Shown here piece after piece: positions 10,862 to 18,742 of a DNA stretch of 64,000 bases (its first letter is position 1; every line of letters starts with the position of its first letter). The position numbers and the translations under genes were made by a program. The notes below the pieces were generated by a model, which saw only the letters and a list, made by a program, of their open reading frames with translations, made no database searches and was not told the DNA's origin. The stretch comes from JAJEFO01 sp965208685 (GTDB lineage Bacteria; Pseudomonadota; Alphaproteobacteria; Rhodobacterales; Rhodobacteraceae). The stretch spans positions 1,674,001 to 1,738,000 of the forward strand of contig CBDBPL010000007.1 in assembly GCA_965208685.1 (NCBI GenBank). Reading direction: 5' to 3'.

Positions 10862-12703
10862 TCAGCGCAATTGCGCGTGGACGGCGTTAAGTGCAGCCTG
10901 GTCCACCTCGACTTCAGCCTGCTCGACCAGGGCTTGAGTGTAGGCGGTCAGTATGCCGCCAGACAGTCCCGCAGCGATCCATTCCGCAAACGTGTTCCGT
11001 TCCGCCGCAGTGTCCGGCGAACCCGGATCGGGCTTCGTGATCGCGTCCAGCCGCATCAGCCAGGCTTCGCCGTCAAAGGACAGGACTCGAATCTCGTCAC
11101 GCTCCATGTTGAAGAGGGCTGCGATGAAGTCCGGCGGCGTGCCTTCGACGAACCCGTTGCGCGGAAGCTCTCGATCCGACTCCAGAGCCAGATCAAGCGC
11201 TGCCATTTCCCGACCGGCGCGCAGTTGCTCCGCAACGGCTTCGGCTTGGGCAGCCAGCGCCCTTTCAGTGCGATCACGGATCAACGCGGTCGCGACGTCT
11301 TCGCGCACGTCAGCCAGCGGACGAAGCTCTGGTTCACGGACCTCTTCCACCTCCATGACGAAAATGCCGCCGTCCTCCAGTTCAACGACTTCAGGAAATG
11401 CGTCCGTCCCGACTTCGGTCGCCGCCGTGCGAAACGACGTGTAGGCCGCAATTCCGTCAAACACGTCCTCGTTCCATTCGATCTGACCTTCCTCCAGATC
11501 GGTCCGTTCCGCCAGCATGGCCATGTCTGCCCCGCCCGCGAGGAGATCCTCGACTGCCGGTACCAGCTCCAGGATCTGGCGCCTTGCCCTGTCGAGGGCG
11601 GCGTCTTGCCGAAGTTCGTCCTTGGCATCCTCAAATGTGGTTGCCTGGCTGGCCAAGATGCCGTTCATGCGGTAGATCGCCGGTCCCAGTTCGGAAGGAA
11701 GCGGGCCCACGACACCTGGCTCCTCCAGCGCAAATATCTCGGTTGCGGCTTCCGCAAGGTCCTCCTCGGCAACGTCGCCAAGATCGACATCGGAGAGATC
11801 GAGACCCCGCTCAGCCACGAGTGCATCAAAGGTGACTTCATCGCCGTCGATGCGATTCTTGGCGGCTGACGCCTGTGCTTCGTTCGTGAACACGAGGCGT
11901 TCGACGAGACGTCTCTCGGGCTGCACGAACTCGTCGATGCGAGAGTCATAGAGCGTGCGAAGCTGCGCCTCGTCGATCTCGACCTGCTCGGCCAAGGCAT
12001 CGGGTGTCAGCAAGGCGTATCGGATCAACTTCGTTTCGGGTCGCGTAAAGGGGCCGGGATTCTCCCGATGATACGCTGCAAGCTCGGTTTCGAACGGATT
12101 CGGGACCGGTTCATCGAGACCCTCGGCCGTCAACCGAGCCCATGTCACGTCACGGGTCTCGCGTTCGTGGATGAACAATGTGTCGACCAGAATGTCGGGT
12201 GCATGGGTTCCGCCGCGAATGGCGCTTCGCAACAGCTCTTCGGCGACATTGCTCCTGATCTCGGCCTCGAACTCGCTTGCGTTCAATCCGGCCCGTTCAA
12301 GCGCGAACTCGTAGACCTGCCGATCGAATTCGCCGGAGGCGTCGCGGAACTCCGGCAGCGACCGGATGCGATTGCTCACGGTCTCGTCGCCGGCGGAGAT
12401 GCCGAGCGTTGCCGCTTCGCTCTCGACGGCGGCGGCGTTGATGAGCTGGGCGAGCACGGCGCTGTCCATGCCGAAATTGCGAACTTCCTGGAACGTCACC
12501 GGCTGCCCGATCTGGCTCTCCAGTCTCTGCATTCGAGCGTAGATCGCGCGCGCGTAGTCGTTGATGCCGACCTCGGCCTGCCCGACGGTGGCCACGGATC
12601 CCGTGGAGCCGCCGAAATTCGTCACGCCGAACCCGGCCAGTCCGAGAATGAGCAGGGCCATGATCACGAACGTGCCGGTGCTCTTTACCTTGTCCTTTGC
12701 CAT
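10862..12703 (-). CDS. ppiD: SurA-N/PpiD-type peptidylprolyl isomerase, membrane-anchored
   Basis: A 613-residue periplasmic folding factor with one N-terminal transmembrane anchor (residues about 10-33, TFVIMALLILGLAGFG). After it comes a SurA_N/SurA_N_3 chaperone domain (DYARAIYARMQRLESQIG through SEFEAEIRSNVAEELLRSA). Then there is an acidic, helix-rich region containing a degenerate parvulin domain (about residues 240-360), without the clear GGxLGW core. This is typical of PpiD, whose isomerase domain is often inactive and which works at the SecYEG exit as a chaperone. The AKDKVKSTGTF cytosolic start is preceded by a GGCAAGGC-like site. First gene of a ppiD-trpE unit. Confidence 0.9.
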   Translation of the reverse strand: MAKDKVKSTGTFVIMALLILGLAGFGVTNFGGSTGSVATVGQAEVGINDYARAIYARMQRLESQIGQPVTFQEVRNFGMDSAVLAQLINAAAVESEAATLGISAGDETVSNRIRSLPEFRDASGEFDRQVYEFALERAGLNASEFEAEIRSNVAEELLRSAIRGGTHAPDILVDTLFIHERETRDVTWARLTAEGLDEPVPNPFETELAAYHRENPGPFTRPETKLIRYALLTPDALAEQVEIDEAQLRTLYDSRIDEFVQPERRLVERLVFTNEAQASAAKNRIDGDEVTFDALVAERGLDLSDVDLGDVAEEDLAEAATEIFALEEPGVVGPLPSELGPAIYRMNGILASQATTFEDAKDELRQDAALDRARRQILELVPAVEDLLAGGADMAMLAERTDLEEGQIEWNEDVFDGIAAYTSFRTAATEVGTDAFPEVVELEDGGIFVMEVEEVREPELRPLADVREDVATALIRDRTERALAAQAEAVAEQLRAGREMAALDLALESDRELPRNGFVEGTPPDFIAALFNMERDEIRVLSFDGEAWLMRLDAITKPDPGSPDTAAERNTFAEWIAAGLSGGILTAYTQALVEQAEVEVDQAALNAVHAQLR

Positions 12704-13310
12704 GTGGCCTTGCCTCTGAAATTTGGTCGCGATGTCCTAGCCGAGGCGCGGGTTCAGGGCAAGGGCCGCCGAACAGGCAGGGCCGGATGGACAGGGGCGC
12801 TACCGAACGCGACGTCACGAGACGTCCGCTTCGCGGCATCAAGGGCCGCTGCACTTGGCCGCAACTTGAACGTGCTCCCGCAAGGAAGATTCCCGACCGG
12901 AAAAGGTGTCCCGGCTGGAAGCTTGCAGTCCAGAGATTGTGCGAGGGCGTTCGCAACCGGGTCGGCCACGGATCGGAGAACGCTGCTGCGATGCGACGGC
13001 TGCCGCTCAACCCGCGCAGGTGACGAAGGACAGTCAGGCGAAATCCATGCCAAGCGCCCTCAAGAAGGCCGGACAGGACTTCCGGCATGCCTTGAGGCAG
13101 ATCAGTTCCGCTGCACGCCTTTCGGAGTGCGGGAATGCCTGAAAGAGGAATTGCCATGCCGTGAACTGATGCTGAAGTGCTTCACGCAACATTCCAGCGT
13201 GGAGCGTGAGAGGCGCTTGACAGGACCCATGACATGGAATCGGGCGTCGCCGCGGATCCTGCTAACCGGTTTCTTGCATGAAGGCATCCGGTCGGCGCAG
13301 GAGGAACGAC
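12704..13310. other. 607-base stretch without a recognisable gene
   Basis: This lies between ppiD (leftward) and the antitoxin gene (rightward), so it holds two divergent promoters. Frames are open on both strands, but none gives a recognisable protein and they are compositionally Arg/Pro/Ala-rich shadows. It marks the junction between the core block and the defence/mobile island. No tRNA or att-like direct repeat was found by eye. Confidence 0.35.
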
Positions 13311-13550
13311 ATGGCGCAGATCCTGGTCCGCCAGCTGGCCTCGGAAGCGCACCATGCCTTGAAGGCGCGTGCCCGGCAGCGGAACCGCAGCGCGGAGTCG
13401 CTGGCCCGCGAAATTCTCGAACGCTCCCTGGTTCCCGAGTCGCGCACCGATCTCGGCAGTCGCATCGCAGCCCCATGGGACGGAGCCGGTCTTTCGGGCG
13501 TCGACCTGGAACGTGACCGGACGCCATGCGAGCCAATGGACCTGCAATGA
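13311..13550 (+). CDS. FitA-like ribbon-helix-helix antitoxin
   Basis: A 79-residue protein. The first ~45 residues have the FitA/VapB ribbon-helix-helix pattern: a short beta strand AQILVRQLASEAHHALKARA, then a helix-turn-helix RNRSAESLAREILERSL. The C-terminal part is the toxin-binding tail. The ATG at 13311 is preceded by an ideal AGGAGG at 13299-13304; an upstream in-frame ATG at 13278 adds 11 basic residues and lacks support. FitA proteins neutralise PIN-domain FitB/VapC RNases and autorepress their operon. Here the expected toxin overlaps the stop (ATGA) but is broken after 13 codons, so this is an orphan antitoxin. Confidence 0.8.
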   Translation: MAQILVRQLASEAHHALKARARQRNRSAESLAREILERSLVPESRTDLGSRIAAPWDGAGLSGVDLERDRTPCEPMDLQ

Positions 13551-13588
13551 TCATTCTCCGCACGCATATCGTAGAAAGCGTTCGGTAA
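13547..13588 (+). pseudogene. Truncated start of a PIN-domain (FitB/VapC) toxin
   Basis: The ATG overlaps the antitoxin stop in the usual ATGA coupling and reads MIILRTHIVESVR before a TAA. PIN toxins begin with a hydrophobic strand followed by D-T-N (for example MIILDTNVVSE). Here the first catalytic Asp is replaced by Arg and the frame ends at once. I read it as the scar of a deleted toxin. The positional logic is strong; the sequence match alone is short. Confidence 0.5.
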
Positions 13589-14013
13589 CTCCCTAAGTTG
13601 CCGTTATACCGTAGTTTTTTCTACTTCCCCGCTGGACCTCGGCCAGCCCCGCAAGCATCCAGAGAGCGATCTGACTCCGAAACTGCGCACCGCGGTGAAC
13701 GCGCCTGCCGCGGGCGTGCAGGCCTCCCCCAATTCCGGAAATTCTCCGCCGCATGACCTGGGCCGGGGCCTTCGCGGACGCAGCCGGCGGGCGCCGGGCG
13801 GGCTGACGACGGCCTGCGGTCGCGAGGTGCCGGCACCATCGCGCAGGAGCGTGCGCTTTGGTCCGGACGGCGGGAGGCCGCCGGATTTCTCCCTACCGTG
13901 GGCTTTGCAAACCCAGGCGGCACCTCCTGCGGTCGCTGCGTCGGTGCGCGACGGCCGGCACCGGGCCGGCGGCGCGGCAGGTCCGGCACATCCTGCGATC
14001 GAACGGGGGCGGC
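13589..14013. other. Gene-free stretch, island interior
   Basis: About 425 bases, very GC-rich and rich in CG/GC runs, between the antitoxin and the HTH gene. It has open frames in several phases but none resembles a protein family. A T-run (TTTTTT) at about 13615-13620 follows the toxin scar, without a convincing GC stem. It probably holds the promoter of the HTH gene. Confidence 0.35.
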
Positions 14014-14232
14014 ATGGGCAACGACGACAGCGGCTTCTTCGACACGAGGCGCGCGGCGGACTATCTCTGCCTATCGCGCCTCACGCTGGACGGCTACCGC
14101 GTGACCGGAGACGGGCCCGCCTTCCACCGCTTCGGCAACCGGGTGCGGTATCGCAGGTCGGATCTGGACGCGTGGGCAGCGACGCGGCGGGCGACCACGA
14201 CGGCGGAGGCGGACAGGCTGGGTGCGCGATGA
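14014..14232 (+). CDS. Excisionase/AlpA-like helix-turn-helix protein
   Basis: A 72-residue protein with the MerR-like winged HTH used by excisionases and AlpA proteins. Residues about 8-55 show FFDTRRAADYLCLSRLTLDGY, then FHRFGNRVRYRRSDLDAWAA, in which the YRxSDLDAW ending is diagnostic of HTH_17 domains. Such proteins bend att DNA during excision or regulate a mobile-element operon. The ATG at 14014 was chosen because the family begins just before the first helix; a longer frame back to 13858 is compositionally odd. It lies upstream of the AbiE pair and supports a mobile origin for this island. No integrase is present in the window. Confidence 0.75.
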   Translation: MGNDDSGFFDTRRAADYLCLSRLTLDGYRVTGDGPAFHRFGNRVRYRRSDLDAWAATRRATTTAEADRLGAR

Positions 14233-14304
14233 GGGGACATGTTGGATCGGCGCTTGCAAACTGTCCGCAAAACTCCTATGTTTTCGGACAAGGAGAACTC
14301 AGCA

Positions 14305-14904
14305 ATGTCCGTCGCCGAGACCATCCGCACCGAACTCCGCAACCTGCCGAGGGGCCGGCCCTTCGCGACCTCGCGCTTCGCCGGGCACGGTCCGCGCGGC
14401 GCCGTTGACCGGGCGCTCTCGCGCCTCGTGGAAGAGGGTGGGATCGAGCGCCTCGCCCGGGGCGTCTTCGTCCGCCCCAGGAAGAGCCGCTTCGTGGGAA
14501 GCGTCGTTCCGGGCGTCGCCGAGGTGGTTCGTGTCATCGCCCGGGACAACGGCGAGACAGTCCAGGTGCACGGCGCCGAGGCAGCCCGCCGCCTCGGCCT
14601 CAGCACCCAGGTCCCGACGACGCCGGTGTTCCATACCAGCGCGTCCAGCCGCACGATTCGCATCGGCAACGCAACGGTCCGGATGGTCCACACCTCGAAC
14701 CGCCGCAGGCTTCAGTTCGCCGGTGAGCCCGCCGGCCTCGCGCTGGCGGCACTCTGGTATCTCGGCAAGGGCAATGCGACGCCGGAAGCGGTTGCCAGGA
14801 TCGAGTCCGCGATCGGTCCGGATGCGTTCGCCAGGCTCCGCTCGGCCGGCATGCCGGCCTGGATGGCCGAGGCGCTCGACGCGGGGGTGGCCGCCCGTGG
14901 CTGA
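14305..14904 (+). CDS. AbiEi-type antitoxin / transcriptional regulator (DUF6088-like)
   Basis: A 199-residue antitoxin of a type IV AbiE system. The N-terminal winged-helix domain is visible (RPFATSRFAGHGPRGAVDRA, then LSRLVEEGGIERLARGVFV), followed by the beta-rich AbiEi C-terminal half (VQVHGAEAARRLGLSTQVPT). AbiEi represses the operon and counters AbiEii without binding it. The start ATG at 14305 follows AAGGAGAA; longer in-frame starts upstream lack family similarity. It overlaps the toxin gene by 8 bases (GTGGCTGA), which indicates translational coupling. The genes look more GC-rich than the neighbouring housekeeping genes, consistent with acquisition. Confidence 0.85.
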   Translation: MSVAETIRTELRNLPRGRPFATSRFAGHGPRGAVDRALSRLVEEGGIERLARGVFVRPRKSRFVGSVVPGVAEVVRVIARDNGETVQVHGAEAARRLGLSTQVPTTPVFHTSASSRTIRIGNATVRMVHTSNRRRLQFAGEPAGLALAALWYLGKGNATPEAVARIESAIGPDAFARLRSAGMPAWMAEALDAGVAARG

Positions 14905-15907
14905 CGCCTTCCTCACGCTCCCGGCCGCGGACCGGCGGGACATCCTCCAGACCGCCGCCGCGCGGTCCGGTCGGCCAGCAATCATCCTGGAGAAGGACGT
15001 CTGGATCTGCCGGGTCCTCCAGGTCCTCTTCTCGATCCCGGACCGCCACCCGATGGCCTTCAAGGGTGGCACCTCGCTCTCCAAGGTCTACGGCGTCATC
15101 GACCGCTTCTCCGAGGACGTCGACATCACCTTGGACTACCGCGCCTTCGCAGAGGGGTTCGATCCCTTCGCGCCGGGCGTCAGCCGGTCCGCGATCCGCC
15201 GGTTCGGCGACCGCCTCAAGTCACGCGTGGAGAGTTACACCCGCGATGTCGTCGGTCCCGCTCTCGAGGCCGCGGCCGACGGGTTCCCGGCGTCGTGCCG
15301 GCCCGCCGTCCGCATCGACGACGGCGGCGAGCATGTCCGCTTCGCCTATCCCTCGGCCGTCGAGAATCCGCTGGGCTACCTCGCGAGCGAGGTCCTGCTG
15401 GAGTTCGGCGGCCGCAACGTCGTAGATCCGAACGAGCGCCACGAGATCGTGCCCGACATCGCTGCCATGACCAACGGGCTCGACTACCCCACGGCGACGG
15501 TAACGGTGCTCTCCCCGGCGCGCACCTTTTGGGAGAAGGCCACGCTGGTCCATGTCGAGTGTCACCGGCGCCGGCTCGCCGCCAGCCCGGAACGGCTCTC
15601 CCGCCACTGGTTTGACCTGGCCTGCCTCGCCCGGCACGACGCCGGCCACGTGGCGCTCGCGGACCGCGCCCTGCTGGAGGATGTCGTCCGCCACAAGACC
15701 GTCTTCTTCAATGCGAGCTACGCCAGCTACGGCGACTGCCTGGACGGGCAACTCCGGCTCGTTCCCGACGAGGATCAGCTTGGCGGCCTCCGGTCCGACT
15801 ACGACGCAATGCGCCGCGCCGGAATCATCGGCGGCGACGCGCCGTCGTTCGATGCCCTGATCGAACGACTCCGAGCTCTCGAAGCCGAGGGCAACCGACC
15901 GTCCTGA
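14897..15907 (+). CDS. AbiEii/AbiGii-type nucleotidyltransferase toxin
   Basis: A 336-residue nucleotidyltransferase of the AbiEii family (type IV toxin or abortive infection effector). Motif I is the paired GGTSLSKVYGVIDRFSEDVD: the Gly-Gly-Thr-Ser loop, a helix, then S-E-D-V-D carrying the two metal-binding acids. The later segment SPARTFWEKATLVHVECHRR is the conserved lysine/arginine helix of the family, followed by RLSRHWFDLACLAR. All motifs are intact, so the pair looks functional. The start is GTG at 14897, overlapping the antitoxin stop; the much longer open frame upstream is a shadow of the antitoxin gene. Confidence 0.88.
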   Translation: MADAFLTLPAADRRDILQTAAARSGRPAIILEKDVWICRVLQVLFSIPDRHPMAFKGGTSLSKVYGVIDRFSEDVDITLDYRAFAEGFDPFAPGVSRSAIRRFGDRLKSRVESYTRDVVGPALEAAADGFPASCRPAVRIDDGGEHVRFAYPSAVENPLGYLASEVLLEFGGRNVVDPNERHEIVPDIAAMTNGLDYPTATVTVLSPARTFWEKATLVHVECHRRRLAASPERLSRHWFDLACLARHDAGHVALADRALLEDVVRHKTVFFNASYASYGDCLDGQLRLVPDEDQLGGLRSDYDAMRRAGIIGGDAPSFDALIERLRALEAEGNRPS

Positions 15908-16009
15908 CTGCGTCCTGCCGGCCCGCCGTCCGCCGCTTGTGCAACCGTTGTACGCCAGCCGCCACCGGAGAATCCATACCGCAGGGCTGAATCTTGCCAT
16001 TCGCGACGA

Positions 16010-16062
16010 TCGCCAGGAGCGGCATGCGGCGACGGGTGGAGCGGGGTCGAATCGGCCTCAGA
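16010..16062 (+). repeat. 53-bp direct repeat, copy 1 (upstream of PIN pseudogene)
   Basis: Bases 16010-16062 recur at 16125-16177 with a single difference (C/T at 16042/16157). Copy 1 ends five bases before the ATG of the broken PIN toxin; copy 2 lies inside that gene. Confidence 0.9.
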
Positions 16063-16124
16063 CCTTGATGTATCTAATCGATACGAACGTCGTTTCCGAG
16101 GTTGCGAAGCCCGACCCCTCGCCG

Positions 16125-16177
16125 TCGCCAGGAGCGGCATGCGGCGATGGGTGGAGCGGGGTCGAATCGGCCTCAGA
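16125..16177 (+). repeat. 53-bp direct repeat, copy 2 (inside PIN pseudogene)
   Basis: Matches 16010-16062 with one substitution, offset 115 bases. Its position inside the toxin reading frame suggests that a local duplication helped destroy the gene. Confidence 0.9.
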
Positions 16178-16310
16178 TGCCCGCTCTCGCATGGCTCGAC
16201 AGGCAGGCCGAGGATGCCCTGTACCTGACGTCGGTCACCGTCGCGGAAATCAGCGCAGGCGTTCACAAGCTGGACGCGGGCAGGCGTCGTGACGTTCCTG
16301 GGCGCAGACT

Positions 16311-16343
16311 GAAGGATACCGTCGCCAGAAGGATACCGTCGCC
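16311..16343 (+). repeat. 17-bp tandem duplication in PIN pseudogene
   Basis: The unit GAAGGATACCGTCGCCA at 16311-16327 is followed directly by a second copy lacking its last base match (16328-16343). It is a frame-shifting tandem duplication typical of replication slippage. Confidence 0.85.
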
Positions 16344-16697
16344 CTGTTCCCGGACCAGTTGCTCCCTTAGGATCCTGGCGCCGCGCTCCTGCCTGAAGAG
16401 GTCCTGGCCGTTGTGCCACGCCAGGGACGTGCCATCGGCTTTCAGGACGGCCTGATCGCGGCAATCGCCGTCCATCGCAAGGCCACGGCAGCCACGCGCG
16501 ATGCCTCGTCGTTCTGGGCGGCAGGCGTCGAGGTCATCAACCCATGGAGGCGAACGCGGAAACCGGCACCATTGAATGCCGATGAACGTCCCGTGTCTCA
16601 TGTGTCATGTGCGGGCGCGGACCCTGCGCCTGCGGGCCGGCATGAATGCGAGGTGGTGCGAAAGCGCGGCCGGGCAACCCTGGCGTCAATGCTGCGG

Positions 16698-17828
16698 TCA
16701 GAGCGGAGCGATGTCGCCTTCGGCACGCAGTGCGTGGAACTCGGCCTCGAAGGCGAGAAACCGTCCCTCCGTGACGGCATCGCGGATTCCGGACATGAGT
16801 TCCTGGTAATAGTGCAGGTTGTGCCAGGTCAGCAGCATCCCCGAAATCATCTCCCCGGCGCGGAACACGTGATGAAGGTAGGCACGGCTGTAGTTCCGGC
16901 AGGCGGGACAGGTGCACGAATCGTCCAGCGGGCGCGGATCGTTCGCGTGCCTTGCGTTCTTCACGTTGACGGCGCCCCGGCGCGTGAATGCCTGGCCGGT
17001 GCGGCCAGACCGCGATGGCAGCACGCAGTCCATCATGTCGATCCCGCGCTTTACGGCTCCGATGATGTCATCGGGCTTTCCGACGCCCATGAGATAGCGT
17101 GGCTTGTCGCGAGGGAGCATTGCGGGCGCATGATCGAGCACGTCGAACATCGCGTCCTGGCCTTCTCCGACGGCCAGGCCGCCAATCGCGTAGCCATCGA
17201 AACCCATGGCCACGAGCGCATTGGCGCTTTCCTCCCGCAACTCCCGGTTGAGACCGCCCTGCTGGATTCCGAACAGCGCATGTCCCGATCGCTCTCCGAA
17301 CGCGGCCTTCGATCTCGTCGCCCATCGCATCGAAAGGCGCATGCTCCTTGCGATCGCCTTGTCGGGTGCGGGCAGGGCAGGGCACTCGTCGAAGCACATG
17401 ACGATGTCGCTTCCCAGCAGGCGCTGGATCTCAATGGATCGTTCCGGGGAAAGCATGTGCCGGGAACCGTCGATGTGGGACGTGAAACGGACACCCTCTT
17501 CGGTCACCTTCCTCATGCCGGCGAGGCTCATGACCTGAAACCCGCCGGAATCCGTAAGGATCGGCCTGTCCCAGTTCATGAACTCGTGAAGTCCGCCAAG
17601 ACCCGCGACCCGCTCGGCGCCGGGCCGCAGCATCAGGTGATACGTGTTGCCGAGGAGGATGTCCGCGCCTGTCGCAGCCACGCTTTCCGGAAGCATGGCC
17701 TTCACGGTGCCCGCGGTGCCAACCGGCATGAACGCAGGAGTCCGCACGTTGCCCCGTCCGGTCGTGATCACGCCCGCACGCGCCGCGCCGTCCGTGGCGT
17801 TCAGCTTGAAGGAATGGCTCTCGGTCAT
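16698..17828 (-). CDS. tgt: Queuine tRNA-ribosyltransferase (tRNA-guanine transglycosylase)
   Basis: A 376-residue TIM-barrel enzyme that swaps guanine-34 of GUN-anticodon tRNAs for preQ1 in the queuosine pathway. Visible are TPAFMPVGTAGTVKAM, ILTDSGGFQVMSL (nucleophile Asp region), GIQQGGLNRELREES, YAIGGLAVGEG, DMMDCVLPSRSGRTGQAFTR (second catalytic Asp), and the zinc site CTCPACRNYSRAYLHH. Length and motifs are standard for bacterial Tgt. It follows yebC after a 14-base gap, so the two are probably co-transcribed. No queA is adjacent. Confidence 0.96.
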   Translation of the reverse strand: MTESHSFKLNATDGAARAGVITTGRGNVRTPAFMPVGTAGTVKAMLPESVAATGADILLGNTYHLMLRPGAERVAGLGGLHEFMNWDRPILTDSGGFQVMSLAGMRKVTEEGVRFTSHIDGSRHMLSPERSIEIQRLLGSDIVMCFDECPALPAPDKAIARSMRLSMRWATRSKAAFGERSGHALFGIQQGGLNRELREESANALVAMGFDGYAIGGLAVGEGQDAMFDVLDHAPAMLPRDKPRYLMGVGKPDDIIGAVKRGIDMMDCVLPSRSGRTGQAFTRRGAVNVKNARHANDPRPLDDSCTCPACRNYSRAYLHHVFRAGEMISGMLLTWHNLHYYQELMSGIRDAVTEGRFLAFEAEFHALRAEGDIAPL

Positions 17829-17842
17829 GGCGCGGGTCCGGT

Positions 17843-18589
17843 TCAGGCCGAAAGTCGCTCCATGAACTCTTCGGGGACGTCAAGATTCGCCGTCACGCGC
17901 TGGATGTCGTCGTCGTTCTCCAGCGCGTCGATCAGGCGCAGGAGCTTCTGGAAACCCTCCATGTCCAGTGCCGCAACCGTCGTCGGTCTCCAGATCAGCC
18001 TCGTGGATTCCGCCTCGCCCAGATCCGCGTCGAGCGCCCTGGAGACATCGTTCAGCGCTGCATCCGCGGTCAGGATGACGTGACCGTCCTCGTCGGATTC
18101 GATGTCTTCCGCCCCGGCGTCAATGGCCGCCATCATCACGGTGTCCTCGTCGCCGGCAGATGCCGGGTAGACGATTTCGCCCTTGCGTTCGAACATGAAG
18201 CTAACCGAACCCGTCTCGCCGAGGTTGCCGCCGTGCTTGTCGAAGCAGGCGCGCACGGTTGACGCGGTCCGGTTCCGGTTGTCGGTCAGCGCTTCGACGA
18301 TGACGGCAACGCCACACGGCCCGTATCCTTCGTAGCGGATCTCCTCGAATTCATTGCCGTCCCCTGCCTGGGATCTCGAAATCGCTCGGGCGATGACATC
18401 CTTCGGGACCGAGTTCGACTTCGCTTCCTTCACGGCCAGCCGCAATCGGGGATTCTTCTCCGGGTCAGGGTCGCCGAGCTTTGCCGCAACGGTGATTTCC
18501 TTGGAGAGCTTGGAGAACAGCCTGGACCGGGCCGCGTCCTGTCGTCCCTTGCGGTGCTGGATGTTCGCCCATTTGGAGTGGCCGGCCAT
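17843..18589 (-). CDS. YebC/PmpR-family transcription/translation factor
   Basis: A 248-residue YebC/TACO1 family protein. The signature MAGHSKWANIQHRKGRQDAA is at the N-terminus, followed by RLRLAVKEAKSNSVPKD, RYEGYGPCGVAVIVEALTDN and DKHGGNLGETGSVSFMF. Members act as DNA-binding regulators in some bacteria (PmpR) and help ribosomes through proline-rich stretches. That second role is worth noting because this genome encodes a very proline-rich LysM protein (55480-59076). Upstream of and co-directional with tgt; divergent from mutL. Confidence 0.93.
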   Translation of the reverse strand: MAGHSKWANIQHRKGRQDAARSRLFSKLSKEITVAAKLGDPDPEKNPRLRLAVKEAKSNSVPKDVIARAISRSQAGDGNEFEEIRYEGYGPCGVAVIVEALTDNRNRTASTVRACFDKHGGNLGETGSVSFMFERKGEIVYPASAGDEDTVMMAAIDAGAEDIESDEDGHVILTADAALNDVSRALDADLGEAESTRLIWRPTTVAALDMEGFQKLLRLIDALENDDDIQRVTANLDVPEEFMERLSA

Positions 18590-18742
18590 CGCGTTTCGGT
18601 CCCTTTCGCCTAGCGGGTTGGCCGAGGATATAGGGCAGGTGGCGGCTTGCGCGCAAGGGCGGGATGATCCTGGTGAGCGTGCCGCGTGCCGGGGCTTTGC
18701 CTGCTATGGACCCGAGCGCAAAGTGCTGCTACAAATTGTGTG

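Larger units (their letters stand above)
16068..16550 (+). pseudogene. PIN-domain toxin (FitB/VapC type), disrupted
   Basis: Pieces of one PIN-domain RNase appear in order but in different frames. They are MYLIDTNVVSEVAKP from 16068 (with the first catalytic Asp), LAWLDRQAEDALYLTSVTVAEISAG near 16190-16260 (with the conserved Glu), and GRAIGFQDGLIAAIAVHRK to VEVINPW near 16425-16545 (with the C-terminal Asp). Between the first two pieces lies copy 2 of a 53-bp duplication; between the second and third is a 17-bp tandem duplication and further shifts. A matching antitoxin was not found just upstream. PIN toxins cleave tRNA or mRNA; this one cannot be made. Confidence 0.75.

Noticed and set aside
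12068..13516. 482-codon plus-strand frame across ppiD and beyond
   Set aside because: Antisense shadow of ppiD; the genuine antitoxin is in a different frame at 13311.
14222..14896. Upstream extension of the AbiEii reading frame
   Set aside because: The added ~225 residues are an Arg/Ser/Pro-rich shadow of the AbiEi gene; GTG at 14897 with an 8-base overlap is the natural start.
15825..16025. 66-codon minus-strand frame as a possible antitoxin for the PIN pseudogene
   Set aside because: Wrong orientation for a FitAB/VapBC operon and no ribbon-helix-helix or AbrB pattern.
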